Shown here: piece after piece, positions 29,475 through 38,364 of the stretch
Position numbering within the stretch: the first letter of the stretch is position 1
Layout of the letters: every line of letters starts with the position of its first letter
Assembly: GCF_014195535.1 (NCBI RefSeq)
Contig: NZ_JACIBY010000015.1
Location: 62,001 to 126,000 of the forward strand
Reading direction: 5' to 3'
Length of the DNA: 64,000 bases
Source: Runella defluvii
GTDB taxonomy: Bacteria; Bacteroidota; Bacteroidia; Cytophagales; Spirosomataceae
The notes under the pieces: model-generated
The model's database searches: none
What the model was told of the DNA's origin: nothing
Seen by the model: the letters and a program-made list of their open reading frames with translations, nothing else
Made by a program: the position numbers and the translations under genes

Positions 29475-30932
29475 TTAACAGACAACGCCTTCGGAGAGGC
29501 GGAGGGTTTGGGTAACGCAGCTCGGGATTTCGTAAGGATAATGAGAAACGTAAATGAGCGTTTGCTCTTGCGAATCACAGACGGCGTTTACAACCTCCTT
29601 AAAATGCTCTACGGCGGCAAAATCTAGCCCTTGGCAGGGTTCGTCTAAAATCAGCAGTGGTGGATGCTTCACCAATGCTCTGGCCAATAAAACGAGGCGT
29701 TGCTGGCCTTTGGAAAGGTTTTTAAATAATTTATCAAGTAACGAACCCACGTTGAGCCATTCGGCAACGGCGTGGGTTTGTTGTAGTTGGTCTTCCGTTA
29801 GTTTTCGGAAATACACCCCCGTAGCGTCAAAAAAGCCCGAAGCAATGGTTTTAAAAACGGTGGTTTCTTGGGGAAAATACAAATGTAATTCGGGAGAAAC
29901 GTGTCCAATTTTGTTTTTGACGTCCCACATCGACGGCCCACCTCGTTTGAGGTCAAACAAGTCATAATCATTAGCAAAACGTTGAGGATTGTCGGCGGTT
30001 AAAATACTCAACAACGTCGATTTTCCCGACCCATTGGGGCCAACAAGCGCCCACTTCTCCCCTTTTTTGATTTGCCAATTGACGTTGTCGAGCACTTTTT
30101 TACCACTGTAAGTAATGGTGATGTTGCGCAAGTTGACCGCCAACGAAAAATTATACGTTGGAGAAATCGGGACTACTTCGCGGGGCTGAAACGTAGCTTT
30201 GTCGGTTTCAGAAAGTGATTCTTCTTCCGAAATAATTCTCCCTTCTTTCAATCGAACCACGTGGGTGACGCTTTGGGGAATTTCGACCGAAGACGTAACC
30301 AACACAATGGTCACCCCTGCTTCTTTGAGGTGCGCAAGGGCGTTTCTGAGTACTTCGCGCGAGTGGACGTCCAAGCCCGAAAAAGGGTTATCCAAAAGCA
30401 ATAATTGCGGTTTTTTGAGCAGCGACCGCGCCAAAAGCATCCGCCGAGTTTCGCCGTTGGACAAGGTCACAAAGTGGCGGTCGAGCAGGTGGTCGATGGA
30501 AAGCAACTGGCAAGTAGAAAGTAAATCGGCTTCGCTAATGGTGTTAGGCGGGAGTATTACCGAATGGTTGTCAACGGTTCCGACGGGCTTGAGTTGATTG
30601 GTCAGCACTTCACGAACGGTGGGTGCCACTTCCGCTTCGTGGCTATGAAAACGCTGCTGGTAATACTGCGCAGCGGATCTGATGATGCGATTGAAAGAGT
30701 AATCAGACGGAACCAGTTCGGCTACTTTTGAGAGTAACACATCGCCGTAATCGTGGGTCAATTTTCCGCGCCAAATCGGCCATTTTCCCGCCAAAACCTC
30801 TAATAATGTGGATTTTCCACTTCCATTTTCTCCAATGATGGCCCACTGTTCACCCGTTTGAATGGTGAGCGAAAGGTCGGATAAAACAACGGTGTCGTAG
30901 CGACGAACAAAAGCGTTTTGGAGTGTAATCAT
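29475..30932 (-). CDS. Twin-ATPase ABC protein, ModF-like
   Basis: 485 residues from the ATG at 30932. Two nucleotide-binding domains in tandem and no membrane segment. NBD1: Walker A GENGSGKST, signature LSNGETRRM, Walker B LLLLDNPFSGLD, where the catalytic Glu is replaced by Asn. NBD2: Walker A GPNGSGKST, signature LSKGQQRL, Walker B LLILDEPCQGLD, intact. The layout matches ModF/PhrA-type proteins, linked in E. coli to molybdate genes, but no mod genes are nearby. Only 3 bp separate its stop from that of the convergent DUF4249 gene. Upstream lie two palindromes. Confidence 0.85.
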   Translation of the reverse strand: MITLQNAFVRRYDTVVLSDLSLTIQTGEQWAIIGENGSGKSTLLEVLAGKWPIWRGKLTHDYGDVLLSKVAELVPSDYSFNRIIRSAAQYYQQRFHSHEAEVAPTVREVLTNQLKPVGTVDNHSVILPPNTISEADLLSTCQLLSIDHLLDRHFVTLSNGETRRMLLARSLLKKPQLLLLDNPFSGLDVHSREVLRNALAHLKEAGVTIVLVTSSVEIPQSVTHVVRLKEGRIISEEESLSETDKATFQPREVVPISPTYNFSLAVNLRNITITYSGKKVLDNVNWQIKKGEKWALVGPNGSGKSTLLSILTADNPQRFANDYDLFDLKRGGPSMWDVKNKIGHVSPELHLYFPQETTVFKTIASGFFDATGVYFRKLTEDQLQQTHAVAEWLNVGSLLDKLFKNLSKGQQRLVLLARALVKHPPLLILDEPCQGLDFAAVEHFKEVVNAVCDSQEQTLIYVSHYPYEIPSCVTQTLRLSEGVVC

Positions 30933-30933
30933 G

Positions 30934-30966
30934 AACTTTGTCAAAGTTTGGGACTTTGACAAAGTT
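30934..30966. repeat. Paired palindromes AACTTTGTCAAAGTT / ACTTTGACAAAGT
   Basis: A perfect 7+1+7 palindrome (30934-30948) and a second (30953-30965) 4 nt apart, between the divergent ABC and acyl-CoA dehydrogenase genes. Read on the minus strand the second palindrome contains TAACTTTG, a match to the -7 promoter box, 27 nt before the ABC start. A near copy of the pair is at 44102-44137. Confidence 0.8.
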
Positions 30967-30982
30967 AGTAGTCTAAATACTT

Positions 30983-30990
30983 TATATTTG
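30983..30990 (+). promoter_or_regulatory. Candidate -7 element for the acyl-CoA dehydrogenase
   Basis: TATATTTG matches TAnnTTTG and ends 16 nt before the start codon. The nearest TTTG upstream (30955-30958) is 24 nt away and lies in the palindrome, longer than the usual spacing. Confidence 0.5.
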
Positions 30991-31006
30991 CTTAAATCTA
31001 TACTTT

Positions 31007-32221
31007 ATGGAATCACTTTTTGTTACCGAGCGCATTAAAGAGCTCCTTCCGAAAATCAAAGCCTTCATTGAGAGTGAGTTATACCCACTCGAAACCCCCG
31101 AATACCTTGCCCATGACTTTTCGCACGTTGAGCCGATTCTTCAGCAAAAACGGCAGTTGGTCAAAAAAGCAGGTTTGTGGGGATTGCACTTGCCCGAAGA
31201 AGACGGCGGGCTAAACCTCACGCTCTGCGAATTTGGTCAAATCAGCGAAGTGCTGGCCAGTTCACCTTTTGGGCATTTTGTGTTCAACACCCAAGCGCCC
31301 GACATTGGGAATACCGAACTAATGCACAAATATGCCCCCACGCATTTGAAAGAGCAGTACTTAAAACCATTGATGGATGGCGATATCCGTAGTTGTTTTA
31401 GCATGACGGAGCCCGAATTTGCAGGGTCAAATCCTACGCGTATGGGTACGACGGCGGTCAAAGACGGGGATGATTACGTGATTAATGGCCACAAATGGTT
31501 TACCAGTAGTGCCGACGGCGCGGCTTTTGCCGTGGTGATGGCCGTAACCAATCCCGATGCTGCTCCGCACAAACGGGCCAGCCAAATCATCGTTCCGATG
31601 GATACTCCTGGGGTAAAACTGGTACGCAATATCCCCATCATGGGCCACGCGGGCGATAGCTGGGCGAGCCACGCCGAGATGCTCTACGAAAACGTTCGAG
31701 TGCCTCAGTCAAACCTAATTGGTGCCGAAGGGGCAGGGTTTTTATTGGCGCAAGAGCGCCTCGGCCCTGGTCGGATTCACCACTGTATGCGTTTTATCGG
31801 GATTGCCGAGCGAAGTTTTGATTTGATGTGCCGCTATGCTGCTAGTCGGGAAATGGAAGAGGGCGTTTTTTTAGGAGAAAAGCAGTTTATCCAAGGATTT
31901 ATTGCCGAAAGTAGGGCCGAAATCGACGCTGCACGTTTGCTCGTGTTGCGTACAGCCAAGCACATTGACGAGCGCGGAGCAGCGGCCGTGCGGGACGAGA
32001 TTTCGATGATTAAGTTCTTTACGGCCAACATGATGCTTCGGGTAATTGACCGCGCCATTCAGACTCACGGCGGGCTAGGTATGACCAGCGACGTACTGTT
32101 ATCGTACTGGTACGCCCACGAGCGAGCGGCACGTATCTACGACGGAGCCGACGAAGTACACAAAACCGCCTTGGCAAGAGGTATTTTGAAAGGCTATGGC
32201 CTTGATACCCGAAAAAAATAA
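31007..32221 (+). CDS. Acyl-CoA dehydrogenase family protein
   Basis: 404 residues, full length. N-terminal helical domain (~1-125), a beta domain with CFSMTEPEFAGSNPTRMGTTAV (FAD/substrate contacts) and DYVINGHKWFTSSADGA, and a C-terminal helical domain with IQTHGGLGMTSDVLLSYWYAHERAARIYDGADEVHKTALARGIL. The aspartate of YDGADEVH lies where catalytic Glu-containing segments occur in some ACADs; I cannot fix the base. It oxidises acyl-CoA to enoyl-CoA with FAD. The head is close to the long-chain/ACAD10-11-like group. No other beta-oxidation genes are adjacent. It converges on the next gene with 4 bp between stops. Confidence 0.93.
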   Translation: MESLFVTERIKELLPKIKAFIESELYPLETPEYLAHDFSHVEPILQQKRQLVKKAGLWGLHLPEEDGGLNLTLCEFGQISEVLASSPFGHFVFNTQAPDIGNTELMHKYAPTHLKEQYLKPLMDGDIRSCFSMTEPEFAGSNPTRMGTTAVKDGDDYVINGHKWFTSSADGAAFAVVMAVTNPDAAPHKRASQIIVPMDTPGVKLVRNIPIMGHAGDSWASHAEMLYENVRVPQSNLIGAEGAGFLLAQERLGPGRIHHCMRFIGIAERSFDLMCRYAASREMEEGVFLGEKQFIQGFIAESRAEIDAARLLVLRTAKHIDERGAAAVRDEISMIKFFTANMMLRVIDRAIQTHGGLGMTSDVLLSYWYAHERAARIYDGADEVHKTALARGILKGYGLDTRKK

Positions 32222-32225
32222 AAGG

Positions 32226-35200
32226 TTATTTTACTTCCGACAGCAGCGGGCTGTGGGTAAGCGGAAGCGATAAGAAAAAGGAGGTGCCGACTCCATCTTC
32301 CGTTTCAAACCAAATAGTCCCTCCAGCGTGTTCTACGCCTCGTTTGGCAATGGCCAAACCGAGGCCAGAGCCGCCTTGTTTGGTGCTAAAGTTGGGTAAA
32401 AATACCTTCGGACGAATGGGTTCGGGAATCCCGTTCCCGTTGTCCTGTACTTCAATATAAACGTTGCCTTCATCGGTACGGAGTCGTAGCGAAATCTCAG
32501 GACGGCGGCCTTCGGGCACGGACTGAATGCCGTTGATGATGAGGTTGGTGATGATACGCCCAATGAGCTGTCGGTCGCCCATGACATTGACCCGCTGTAC
32601 CCGAATATCTCGTTGCAGGGTGATTTTTGGGTCGTCAGAATACAAATCGGCGGCTTTGTTGAGAACCGAAGAAATTTCAAACAGCTCGTTCTTGGGCAAC
32701 GGCATTTTAGCAAAATCCGAGAACGACGTCGCAATGTCACTGATGTTGTCGATTTGGTCGATGAGCGATTCAAACGTCCGCCGAATCCGCTCGCTTTGGG
32801 GCATATTTGGCGGCAAATCACGTAGCATCGTTCGCTGAAGTTGCTGAATCGTCAGCTTCATCGGCGTCAGTGGGTTCTTGATTTCGTGCGCAACTTGCTT
32901 GGCCATTTCCCGCCAAGCCGATTGTTTTTCGTTTTTGGCCAACTCTTCTTTGCTTTCGCTGAGTTTTTTGAGCATATCGTTGTACGACTTCACCAACGTC
33001 CCGATTTCATCGTCTGATTTCCAATCTACGGGCTCATTGAGCTGGTGTAAATTGATGCGACGAAACTTCTGCGTCATGATTCGGAGCGGTATTGTCAAAA
33101 GGTTAGATGCCCAGTAGGACAGCACCAAAAACACCAAAAACATAATGGCGAAAACGCTCAAAATCGTCGAGATAACCTCAATAATTTGGCGGTCTAACTC
33201 GGGTTTTGAATCAAAATGCGGAATACTAAGTACCCCAAGAGGTTTACTATTGCTACTTGCTCGTAGGGTTACGTAAGCGGTACGGTATTGTTTTTTTCCC
33301 AACGATTCGTCCAGCAAAACCTCATTTTCGCGGTCTTGTATCAGGTGAATATAGGCGTCAGGGTTAATCCATTTAGAGAGCAGCTTACTTTCGTAAATGA
33401 GCGGTTTGGTGGTCATGTACAACGTACCGTCGTTCGAGAAAAAATTGATGTCAACGTTGGCATCGCGGGCAATTTTTCCCAGCTCTTCTTCCATCGAGTC
33501 CTTGCTACGAATGCCATCTAGCTGTTCCTCAAGGTAAGGGACAAAGTTGGTAGCAATGTTTTTGGTGCTGGAAAGGTACGAGCTTTCTTGGTTGTTGAAA
33601 TAATTGGTACTAATGACACTCAACGTAATCAAAACAATCAAAATAAGCGGTAAGAAAAAGGCTACATTTAGTAAGATTTGGATTTTGGTCGTATAACTGA
33701 TTTTCAGCCGTCGGAATCCATATTTGAGCGCATAAACGGCAATAATACAGATGACGTACAGCACTAAAACCAAGTACAAAAACGAAAAGTTGGAAGTCAG
33801 GCTTTTAAATGGATACGACTTTGACGATACCACCACATAGCGTTTGTTTTTGTCTCGGCTTCCTACGTGTTTGTAATCGTACAAAAGGAGTCCCGTATCA
33901 AAAAGTGTGGAATCATCTAGCACCGTAAGGGGCATTTTACGGTCGTAATTGTAGCTGCCCGAGCTGTACATAAGCTCCTTTTGGGCGTCATAAATAGCGT
34001 AACTATATTGCCGTGTTTCGGGAGTTGGGACAAACTTTTTGTCCATCAACAACTCTGGATACACATTCTTGGGCTGGTCTTCGCGGGGGTTTAGATTGAG
34101 CACGACCCACCCTAGCAAGAGCGAATCTTGCCGAATGTCAATCAGGCTGAGGTATTGTTTTTTGAAGTTATTGACAAGGTCATTGATAAAAAACAAGGAA
34201 GGGTAATTGGTCTGGTACTTCACTTGCCGATACGGGTGTGTGTAATCATCGAAGTTGAGGGCATCAAACGTATTATCAAGCGGCTGACCATCGGCTTTGA
34301 ACGAAAGTACCTCAATGTCGTATTTGTCGAAATATTTATCTAAGTGAATACTTTTTACTTTTTGCTGAATCCGCTCGCGGGAGAGAATGGTATCACTGAT
34401 AAATGTTTCCTGAATATCGACATCTTTACTGATGGCATCTTTGGCGCGGTCGAGCAAAAACTCGCCAAAAGGGTCGTTTTCAGCGATGATTTTTTGGCCA
34501 AATTCCTTCTTGTTCGTGATGTCTTTGCGGTCTTCTTCGGTATAAACAACGTAGGTCGTTACCAATGCCCAGAAGAATGCTCCCGTGAAATAATAAATGG
34601 TGGTTCGATACCGAAACGAATAGAGAATACGAGGAAACCGTGAGAAATAAAGTACAATAAAATAAATGGCGTGAATCCACAAAACCCAAGTAAGCTGGCC
34701 GCCAAAAATCCACAAAAGCAGTACAAATACGCCACAACTCAGCAAAAAAATGAGCGTTCCTTGAACGCGATTTTTGGGGTTGAAGCGAATAAACAAACTG
34801 ACAAATAAATGTGTTCCAAGGAAATAAATACTTGAAATACAGATAAATATAATAATGCAGACAATCTTGAGAACCGAGAATGAAATGCTCAAGGTGATGT
34901 CGAGGGTAAACTGCGATTTTTCGTAGATGTTTTGTAGTTCAGAAAAACATCCGTAAAAGACCCCAAAGCTAAGAATGACAAATAGCCCAGACAATAATAC
35001 TTTGGGAACGCCCGAAACACGAAGTAAACTTGAGTAAATTTTGGAACGAAAATAAAAATCTGCCAAATACAACACCAAGACAAAAACAACGATGGAGTTG
35101 AGTAGCAAGTCGCCCAAAGATGGAGCAATGGGCGATGAAGCGTAAAATTTAGGGTTAAAAATATCGTTCTCGTAAAACACAAACGGAACCCCAAAATACA

Positions 35201-35969
35201 GCATTCCAAGGCGTAAGAGCATTAAATACAGGGCGAGCAAAACAAAAGCGCGCTCATAATGACGCTCGCGGCTCCATCGGAGTATCCAACGGATGACGTA
35301 AATCCCCAAAAAGAAAATACACAATGCACCCCAAATAATGCTGTTGACAGGAGTCGTTTGGTTGTAGGTCTCAAATTTGGGGGGAGTAATTGAAAACAGG
35401 AAATGGGTGTTGTTGTCGAGGACGTTGCTGTAAATAGGCCCCAAGCGCGTCGAAATCTGCTGAGGGTCAATCGAAAATAGCTCAGTGTTGTAGCCCGACT
35501 GAAAGTAGTTGTTTTTGTTTTTATAGTGGCTGTATAAATTAATCACCGAAACGACATCAAGGCGGGTGTCATTCTGAACTAGCTGTCGCCGACTTACCAG
35601 AAACTTCCCTTGTTCAAAGGTAACTAGCTGGGTTTGGGCAATTTTACGAATTGATTCGTATTCGGGAATAAAACGATAATCGGACCAAAAAACCAGTTGC
35701 CCGTTTTGAAAGATATAATAGGGGTATTTGGTTGGACGACGAAAGGCGGAGAATTGACGAGAACTGTTTTGGGAGGCAATCGTCATGATTTCTCCTAGTT
35801 CTTTGTGGGAGAGATCCAGTTCTTGTTTTACGCGTTCTTTGACAGCCGAAAAATATTTTTCCTCTGATGCTCCTAATGCGCCTCTTTCAAAGACAAAAAA
35901 CGATAGCAATGCCAACAGAAAAGAAGCAAAGGCCAGAAAAGCAAAAATATGTCGTTTAACTTGCTGCAC
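32226..35969 (-). CDS. Giant multi-domain NtrY-like sensor histidine kinase
   Basis: 1247 residues, GTG start. Order: one membrane helix (~8-28); a periplasmic segment (~30-210); about seven to eight helices (~212-480); a second periplasmic region (~485-735); two helices (~738-800, FSFLYLVLVLYVICIIAVYA and ILLNVAFFLPLILIVLITL); a third periplasmic segment (~805-955, Cache-like in size); one helix (~957-985); HAMP (~985-1040, DDEIGTLVKSYNDMLKKL lies at its end); HisKA with His1028 in QVAHEIKNPLTPMKLTIQQL; GHKL ATPase with DNGNGIPEP and GGSGLGLAIAKRGVEHAGG. The core is of the NtrY class. No response regulator adjoins it. The ligands are unknown. Confidence 0.88.
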   Translation of the reverse strand: MQQVKRHIFAFLAFASFLLALLSFFVFERGALGASEEKYFSAVKERVKQELDLSHKELGEIMTIASQNSSRQFSAFRRPTKYPYYIFQNGQLVFWSDYRFIPEYESIRKIAQTQLVTFEQGKFLVSRRQLVQNDTRLDVVSVINLYSHYKNKNNYFQSGYNTELFSIDPQQISTRLGPIYSNVLDNNTHFLFSITPPKFETYNQTTPVNSIIWGALCIFFLGIYVIRWILRWSRERHYERAFVLLALYLMLLRLGMLYFGVPFVFYENDIFNPKFYASSPIAPSLGDLLLNSIVVFVLVLYLADFYFRSKIYSSLLRVSGVPKVLLSGLFVILSFGVFYGCFSELQNIYEKSQFTLDITLSISFSVLKIVCIIIFICISSIYFLGTHLFVSLFIRFNPKNRVQGTLIFLLSCGVFVLLLWIFGGQLTWVLWIHAIYFIVLYFSRFPRILYSFRYRTTIYYFTGAFFWALVTTYVVYTEEDRKDITNKKEFGQKIIAENDPFGEFLLDRAKDAISKDVDIQETFISDTILSRERIQQKVKSIHLDKYFDKYDIEVLSFKADGQPLDNTFDALNFDDYTHPYRQVKYQTNYPSLFFINDLVNNFKKQYLSLIDIRQDSLLLGWVVLNLNPREDQPKNVYPELLMDKKFVPTPETRQYSYAIYDAQKELMYSSGSYNYDRKMPLTVLDDSTLFDTGLLLYDYKHVGSRDKNKRYVVVSSKSYPFKSLTSNFSFLYLVLVLYVICIIAVYALKYGFRRLKISYTTKIQILLNVAFFLPLILIVLITLSVISTNYFNNQESSYLSSTKNIATNFVPYLEEQLDGIRSKDSMEEELGKIARDANVDINFFSNDGTLYMTTKPLIYESKLLSKWINPDAYIHLIQDRENEVLLDESLGKKQYRTAYVTLRASSNSKPLGVLSIPHFDSKPELDRQIIEVISTILSVFAIMFLVFLVLSYWASNLLTIPLRIMTQKFRRINLHQLNEPVDWKSDDEIGTLVKSYNDMLKKLSESKEELAKNEKQSAWREMAKQVAHEIKNPLTPMKLTIQQLQRTMLRDLPPNMPQSERIRRTFESLIDQIDNISDIATSFSDFAKMPLPKNELFEISSVLNKAADLYSDDPKITLQRDIRVQRVNVMGDRQLIGRIITNLIINGIQSVPEGRRPEISLRLRTDEGNVYIEVQDNGNGIPEPIRPKVFLPNFSTKQGGSGLGLAIAKRGVEHAGGTIWFETEDGVGTSFFLSLPLTHSPLLSEVK

Positions 35970-36072
35970 GAACGTTAAATATAGGGTTTGAGTTTATTCA
36001 CAACCCTCCCTAAAATCGTGCCAAAAGTTACTTTTATCAAGAAGTATTAATAACTATCTCGCTGTCAGCTAA

Positions 36073-36363
36073 TTATTTTACGACCGTAAAGCCTGCCCCA
36101 TTGTCAGTTTCTTCAAAATCGACTTCCGTGCCTATGACATACATTAAGTGGCGTTTGTCGATGATTACTTTGATGGCGTCAATGTCATACACTTGGTCGT
36201 GTTCGGTAGGCGTATCAAATCCTAGCAAAAATTGCCCAACGCACCCGCCACCTTTCATTCCAACGCGCAGACCGTAGCTGTCAGGTATTTTATTGGCCGT
36301 AAGGGTGTCAATAATTTCGCGTTTTGCCGTCTCTGAAATCCGAATAGGTTGAGCGTTTGCCAT
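36073..36363 (-). CDS. HesB/IscA-like protein lacking the C-terminal Cys-x-Cys
   Basis: 96 residues from the ATG at 36363 (MANAQPIRISETAK); a longer frame begins at 36396 but adds a non-family tail. The A-type Fe-S carrier fold is clear: IRISETAKREIIDTL, YGLRVGMKGGGCVGQFLLGFD, IDKRHLMYVIGTEVDFEE. Of three conserved cysteines only the first (GGGC) is present; where family members have CGCG the protein ends GAGFTVVK. It may be a specialised scaffold binding iron through one Cys, or have another role. It is divergent from the next gene. Confidence 0.85.
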   Translation of the reverse strand: MANAQPIRISETAKREIIDTLTANKIPDSYGLRVGMKGGGCVGQFLLGFDTPTEHDQVYDIDAIKVIIDKRHLMYVIGTEVDFEETDNGAGFTVVK

Positions 36364-36462
36364 GTTGTTTTGTACGTTTGTCGCTACCCGACGCACTATT
36401 TTGATGATACTTTGCGTTCTTTGCGGGAATAAACCTTGTGTAGGTAATCAAACAACAAATCA

Positions 36463-36987
36463 ATGGAAATCGTCACCGACTTATTGAAAATTATTCTTCC
36501 ATCGGCATTGGTACTGTATGCCATGTACCTAACTGTAACGGCATTTTTGAAAAAACAATTGACCGAAAAAGAAGTAGAGTTACAGCGTAAAAACGTAGAA
36601 ATTGCGTTGCCGATTCGTTTGCAAGCATACGAACGAATGTGTTTGTTTTTGGAGCGAATTACGCCCAATAACCTACTCATTCGCACCAACGGAGTAGCTA
36701 CGCAAGCCATTGAATTTCAACAAATTCTTTTGCACGAAGTTCGGGAAGAATTTAACCATAATCTATCGCAACAGGTTTATATGAGTAATGATGCGTGGGA
36801 GCACGTGCGTTCGGCGCAACAAGAAGTAATCACGCTCATTAACCAAGCCGCCGCAGAAGTAAAACCAGACGCCGCGCCGATTGATTTATCGAAAAAGATT
36901 TTTGAAAAAATCGTTCAAGAAAACCGAAACCCAACGGCATTGGCGCTCAAGTTTGTCAAGGATGAAATTCAGCGGGAGTTTATGTAA
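36463..36987 (+). CDS. Conserved Bacteroidota membrane-anchored protein of unknown function
   Basis: 174 residues, no family I recognise with certainty. One N-terminal membrane helix (~8-28, IILPSALVLYAMYLTVTAFL) followed by a helical, charged cytoplasmic part: EKEVELQRKNVEIALPIRLQAYERMCLFLERITPNNLLIR, then HEVREEFNHNLSQQVYMSNDAWEHV and a C-terminal helix. The pattern recurs in Bacteroidota as a small uncharacterised protein. Convergent with the Por-secreted protein, with a palindromic terminator between. Confidence 0.75.
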   Translation: MEIVTDLLKIILPSALVLYAMYLTVTAFLKKQLTEKEVELQRKNVEIALPIRLQAYERMCLFLERITPNNLLIRTNGVATQAIEFQQILLHEVREEFNHNLSQQVYMSNDAWEHVRSAQQEVITLINQAAAEVKPDAAPIDLSKKIFEKIVQENRNPTALALKFVKDEIQREFM

Positions 36988-36999
36988 AAGGGGGAACAC

Positions 37000-37073
37000 A
37001 ACCTCTCGAAAGTTCAAAACAAAAACCTCTCGAAAGTTTTAAACTTTCGAGAGGTTAGCTAGCTAGCTAGCGA
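37000..37073. terminator. Bidirectional terminator hairpin with flanking TAGC repeat
   Basis: AACCTCTCGAAAGTTT (37024-37039) faces its exact complement (37041-37056) with one base between, a 16-bp palindrome between convergent genes. A partial direct copy AACCTCTCGAAAGTT lies at 37000-37014. The hairpin runs into (TAGC)x4 at about 37056-37070, which contains the TAG stop of the minus-strand gene. Slippage in the repeat would fall after that stop and leave the protein unchanged. Confidence 0.8.
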
Positions 37074-38254
37074 GTAACCCATAGTTTTTGAGAAACGCGG
37101 CCTCGGTCAGGCGTTTGGTATGTCATAAAATAAAGCCCATTCTCCAGGATTTTATGGGGGCGAATCGTAAGGCTATTGTTAGAAGTTGCCTGAATTTCAA
37201 ACGGAATTTCTTGTCCCAACATCGTTATCAGTCGCAAACGGTCAAGCTCAAGATTATCAAACTGTAGGCGGACACTGCTCCCGTCCGATGGGTTTGGATA
37301 AATAACAAACTGCGTTGCCTCGGTTTGAGGGCTAACAGCTATAATTTTTGAATAATCCGACGTGCCGTCTTTGTCCACCTGTTTGAGTCGGTAATAATTG
37401 ACGCCAGGGAGTGGTGCTTCATCCAAAAAGCTGTAATTTATAACTTGACGAGAGTCGCCTGCGGAGGTAAGTTTCCCAATCGTAGCAAATTCTTTTAAAT
37501 CGGTACTCCGCTCCACGTTAAAATGGCTACTGTTGATTTCGAGCGCCGTTGCCCACGAAAGTCGTACCCGTTCAGCTTCTGCTTTTCCCCGAAAATACAT
37601 CAATTGAACAGGGACAATATTTGACCACGATAGACTCGACAAGAAGATACTTTGGGTACTAAGCGAACCATTTCTAGCGTCACTTCCACTGCCGTAAGTG
37701 AGCGTAAAGCGTTTTACGCCGCTATTACGAAAATTGACCGTTGCGCGGGTAGTATCTAAGGGGTCGGTATTGAAACCAGACAATACTTTAATGTGTGGGG
37801 CTGTCCCGTTAGACAAAAAGGCAGTATTGGGGTTATAAGTAATTGTGGGTAAAATGCCTGCATTTTTGTCATCGTAAGCTTCGATAGCCACGCGATCTTG
37901 GTAATTACTAAAGCTCAACTCGCGGTCAATTCCCAATAAAGCAAACGATAAATTTGTGACAGGGTCGCTAAAAGTGAACGAAATCGTAACGACCTGCGTA
38001 CGGCTTCCGAGGTTCATACTCAACCACAGCCCCCGCGAGTCAGTGCGTGGGGTGTTATTGTTAAAACGGTTGGTTGACCCTTGAATGTTGGCTGTTACGG
38101 TTACGGCAGGTGTACCTAAGTTCGTAAAAGTATGTGACAACGACCCGTCGGGAAGCCATTTGGTGGTTTCTGATTCCGACGTTAGGTCAACAAAGCCCTG
38201 CCCAAACGAAAGTTGAGTGCAAAGTACCGCCAACAAAACCAATAAACCCCTCAT
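37067..38254 (-). CDS. Secreted protein with type IX secretion (Por) sorting domain
   Basis: 395 residues from the ATG at 38254, which begins a signal peptide (MRGLLVLLAVLCTQLSFGQ). Residues ~25-200 are an extracellular beta-domain with AVTVTANIQG and LGSRTQVVTISFTFSDPVTNLSF. Residues ~205-300 are fibronectin-like (RLSWATALEINSSHFNVERS, VNYYRLKQVDKDGTSDYSKII). Residues ~310-395 are the Por sorting domain (FVIYPNPSDG, GLYFMTYQ, KLWVTR), which routes the protein through the type IX system to the surface or medium. No enzyme motif is visible. Confidence 0.9.
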   Translation of the reverse strand: MRGLLVLLAVLCTQLSFGQGFVDLTSESETTKWLPDGSLSHTFTNLGTPAVTVTANIQGSTNRFNNNTPRTDSRGLWLSMNLGSRTQVVTISFTFSDPVTNLSFALLGIDRELSFSNYQDRVAIEAYDDKNAGILPTITYNPNTAFLSNGTAPHIKVLSGFNTDPLDTTRATVNFRNSGVKRFTLTYGSGSDARNGSLSTQSIFLSSLSWSNIVPVQLMYFRGKAEAERVRLSWATALEINSSHFNVERSTDLKEFATIGKLTSAGDSRQVINYSFLDEAPLPGVNYYRLKQVDKDGTSDYSKIIAVSPQTEATQFVIYPNPSDGSSVRLQFDNLELDRLRLITMLGQEIPFEIQATSNNSLTIRPHKILENGLYFMTYQTPDRGRVSQKLWVTR

Positions 38255-38322
38255 AAATCGTAAACAGTTACACATTCTCGTTGTTATTTTGATTCTACAA
38301 AATATATACGTAAGAAATGAAA

Positions 38323-38330
38323 CAAAGATA
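38323..38330 (-). promoter_or_regulatory. Candidate -7 element for the Por-secreted protein gene
   Basis: Complement reads TATCTTTG, a match to TAnnTTTG, 68 nt before the start codon. No TTTG at the usual distance; support is partial. The rest of the 38255-38364 spacer is A/T-rich with a weak AACTTT/AAAGTT hairpin near the trpE end. Confidence 0.4.
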
Positions 38331-38364
38331 GTTAAACTTTGTAAAAAAGTTACATTAAGCTTTC

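Noticed and set aside
37054-37073. TAGC repeat as a phase-variation switch
   Set aside because: The repeat begins at the stop codon and lies after it in the reading direction, so changes in repeat number do not alter the protein.
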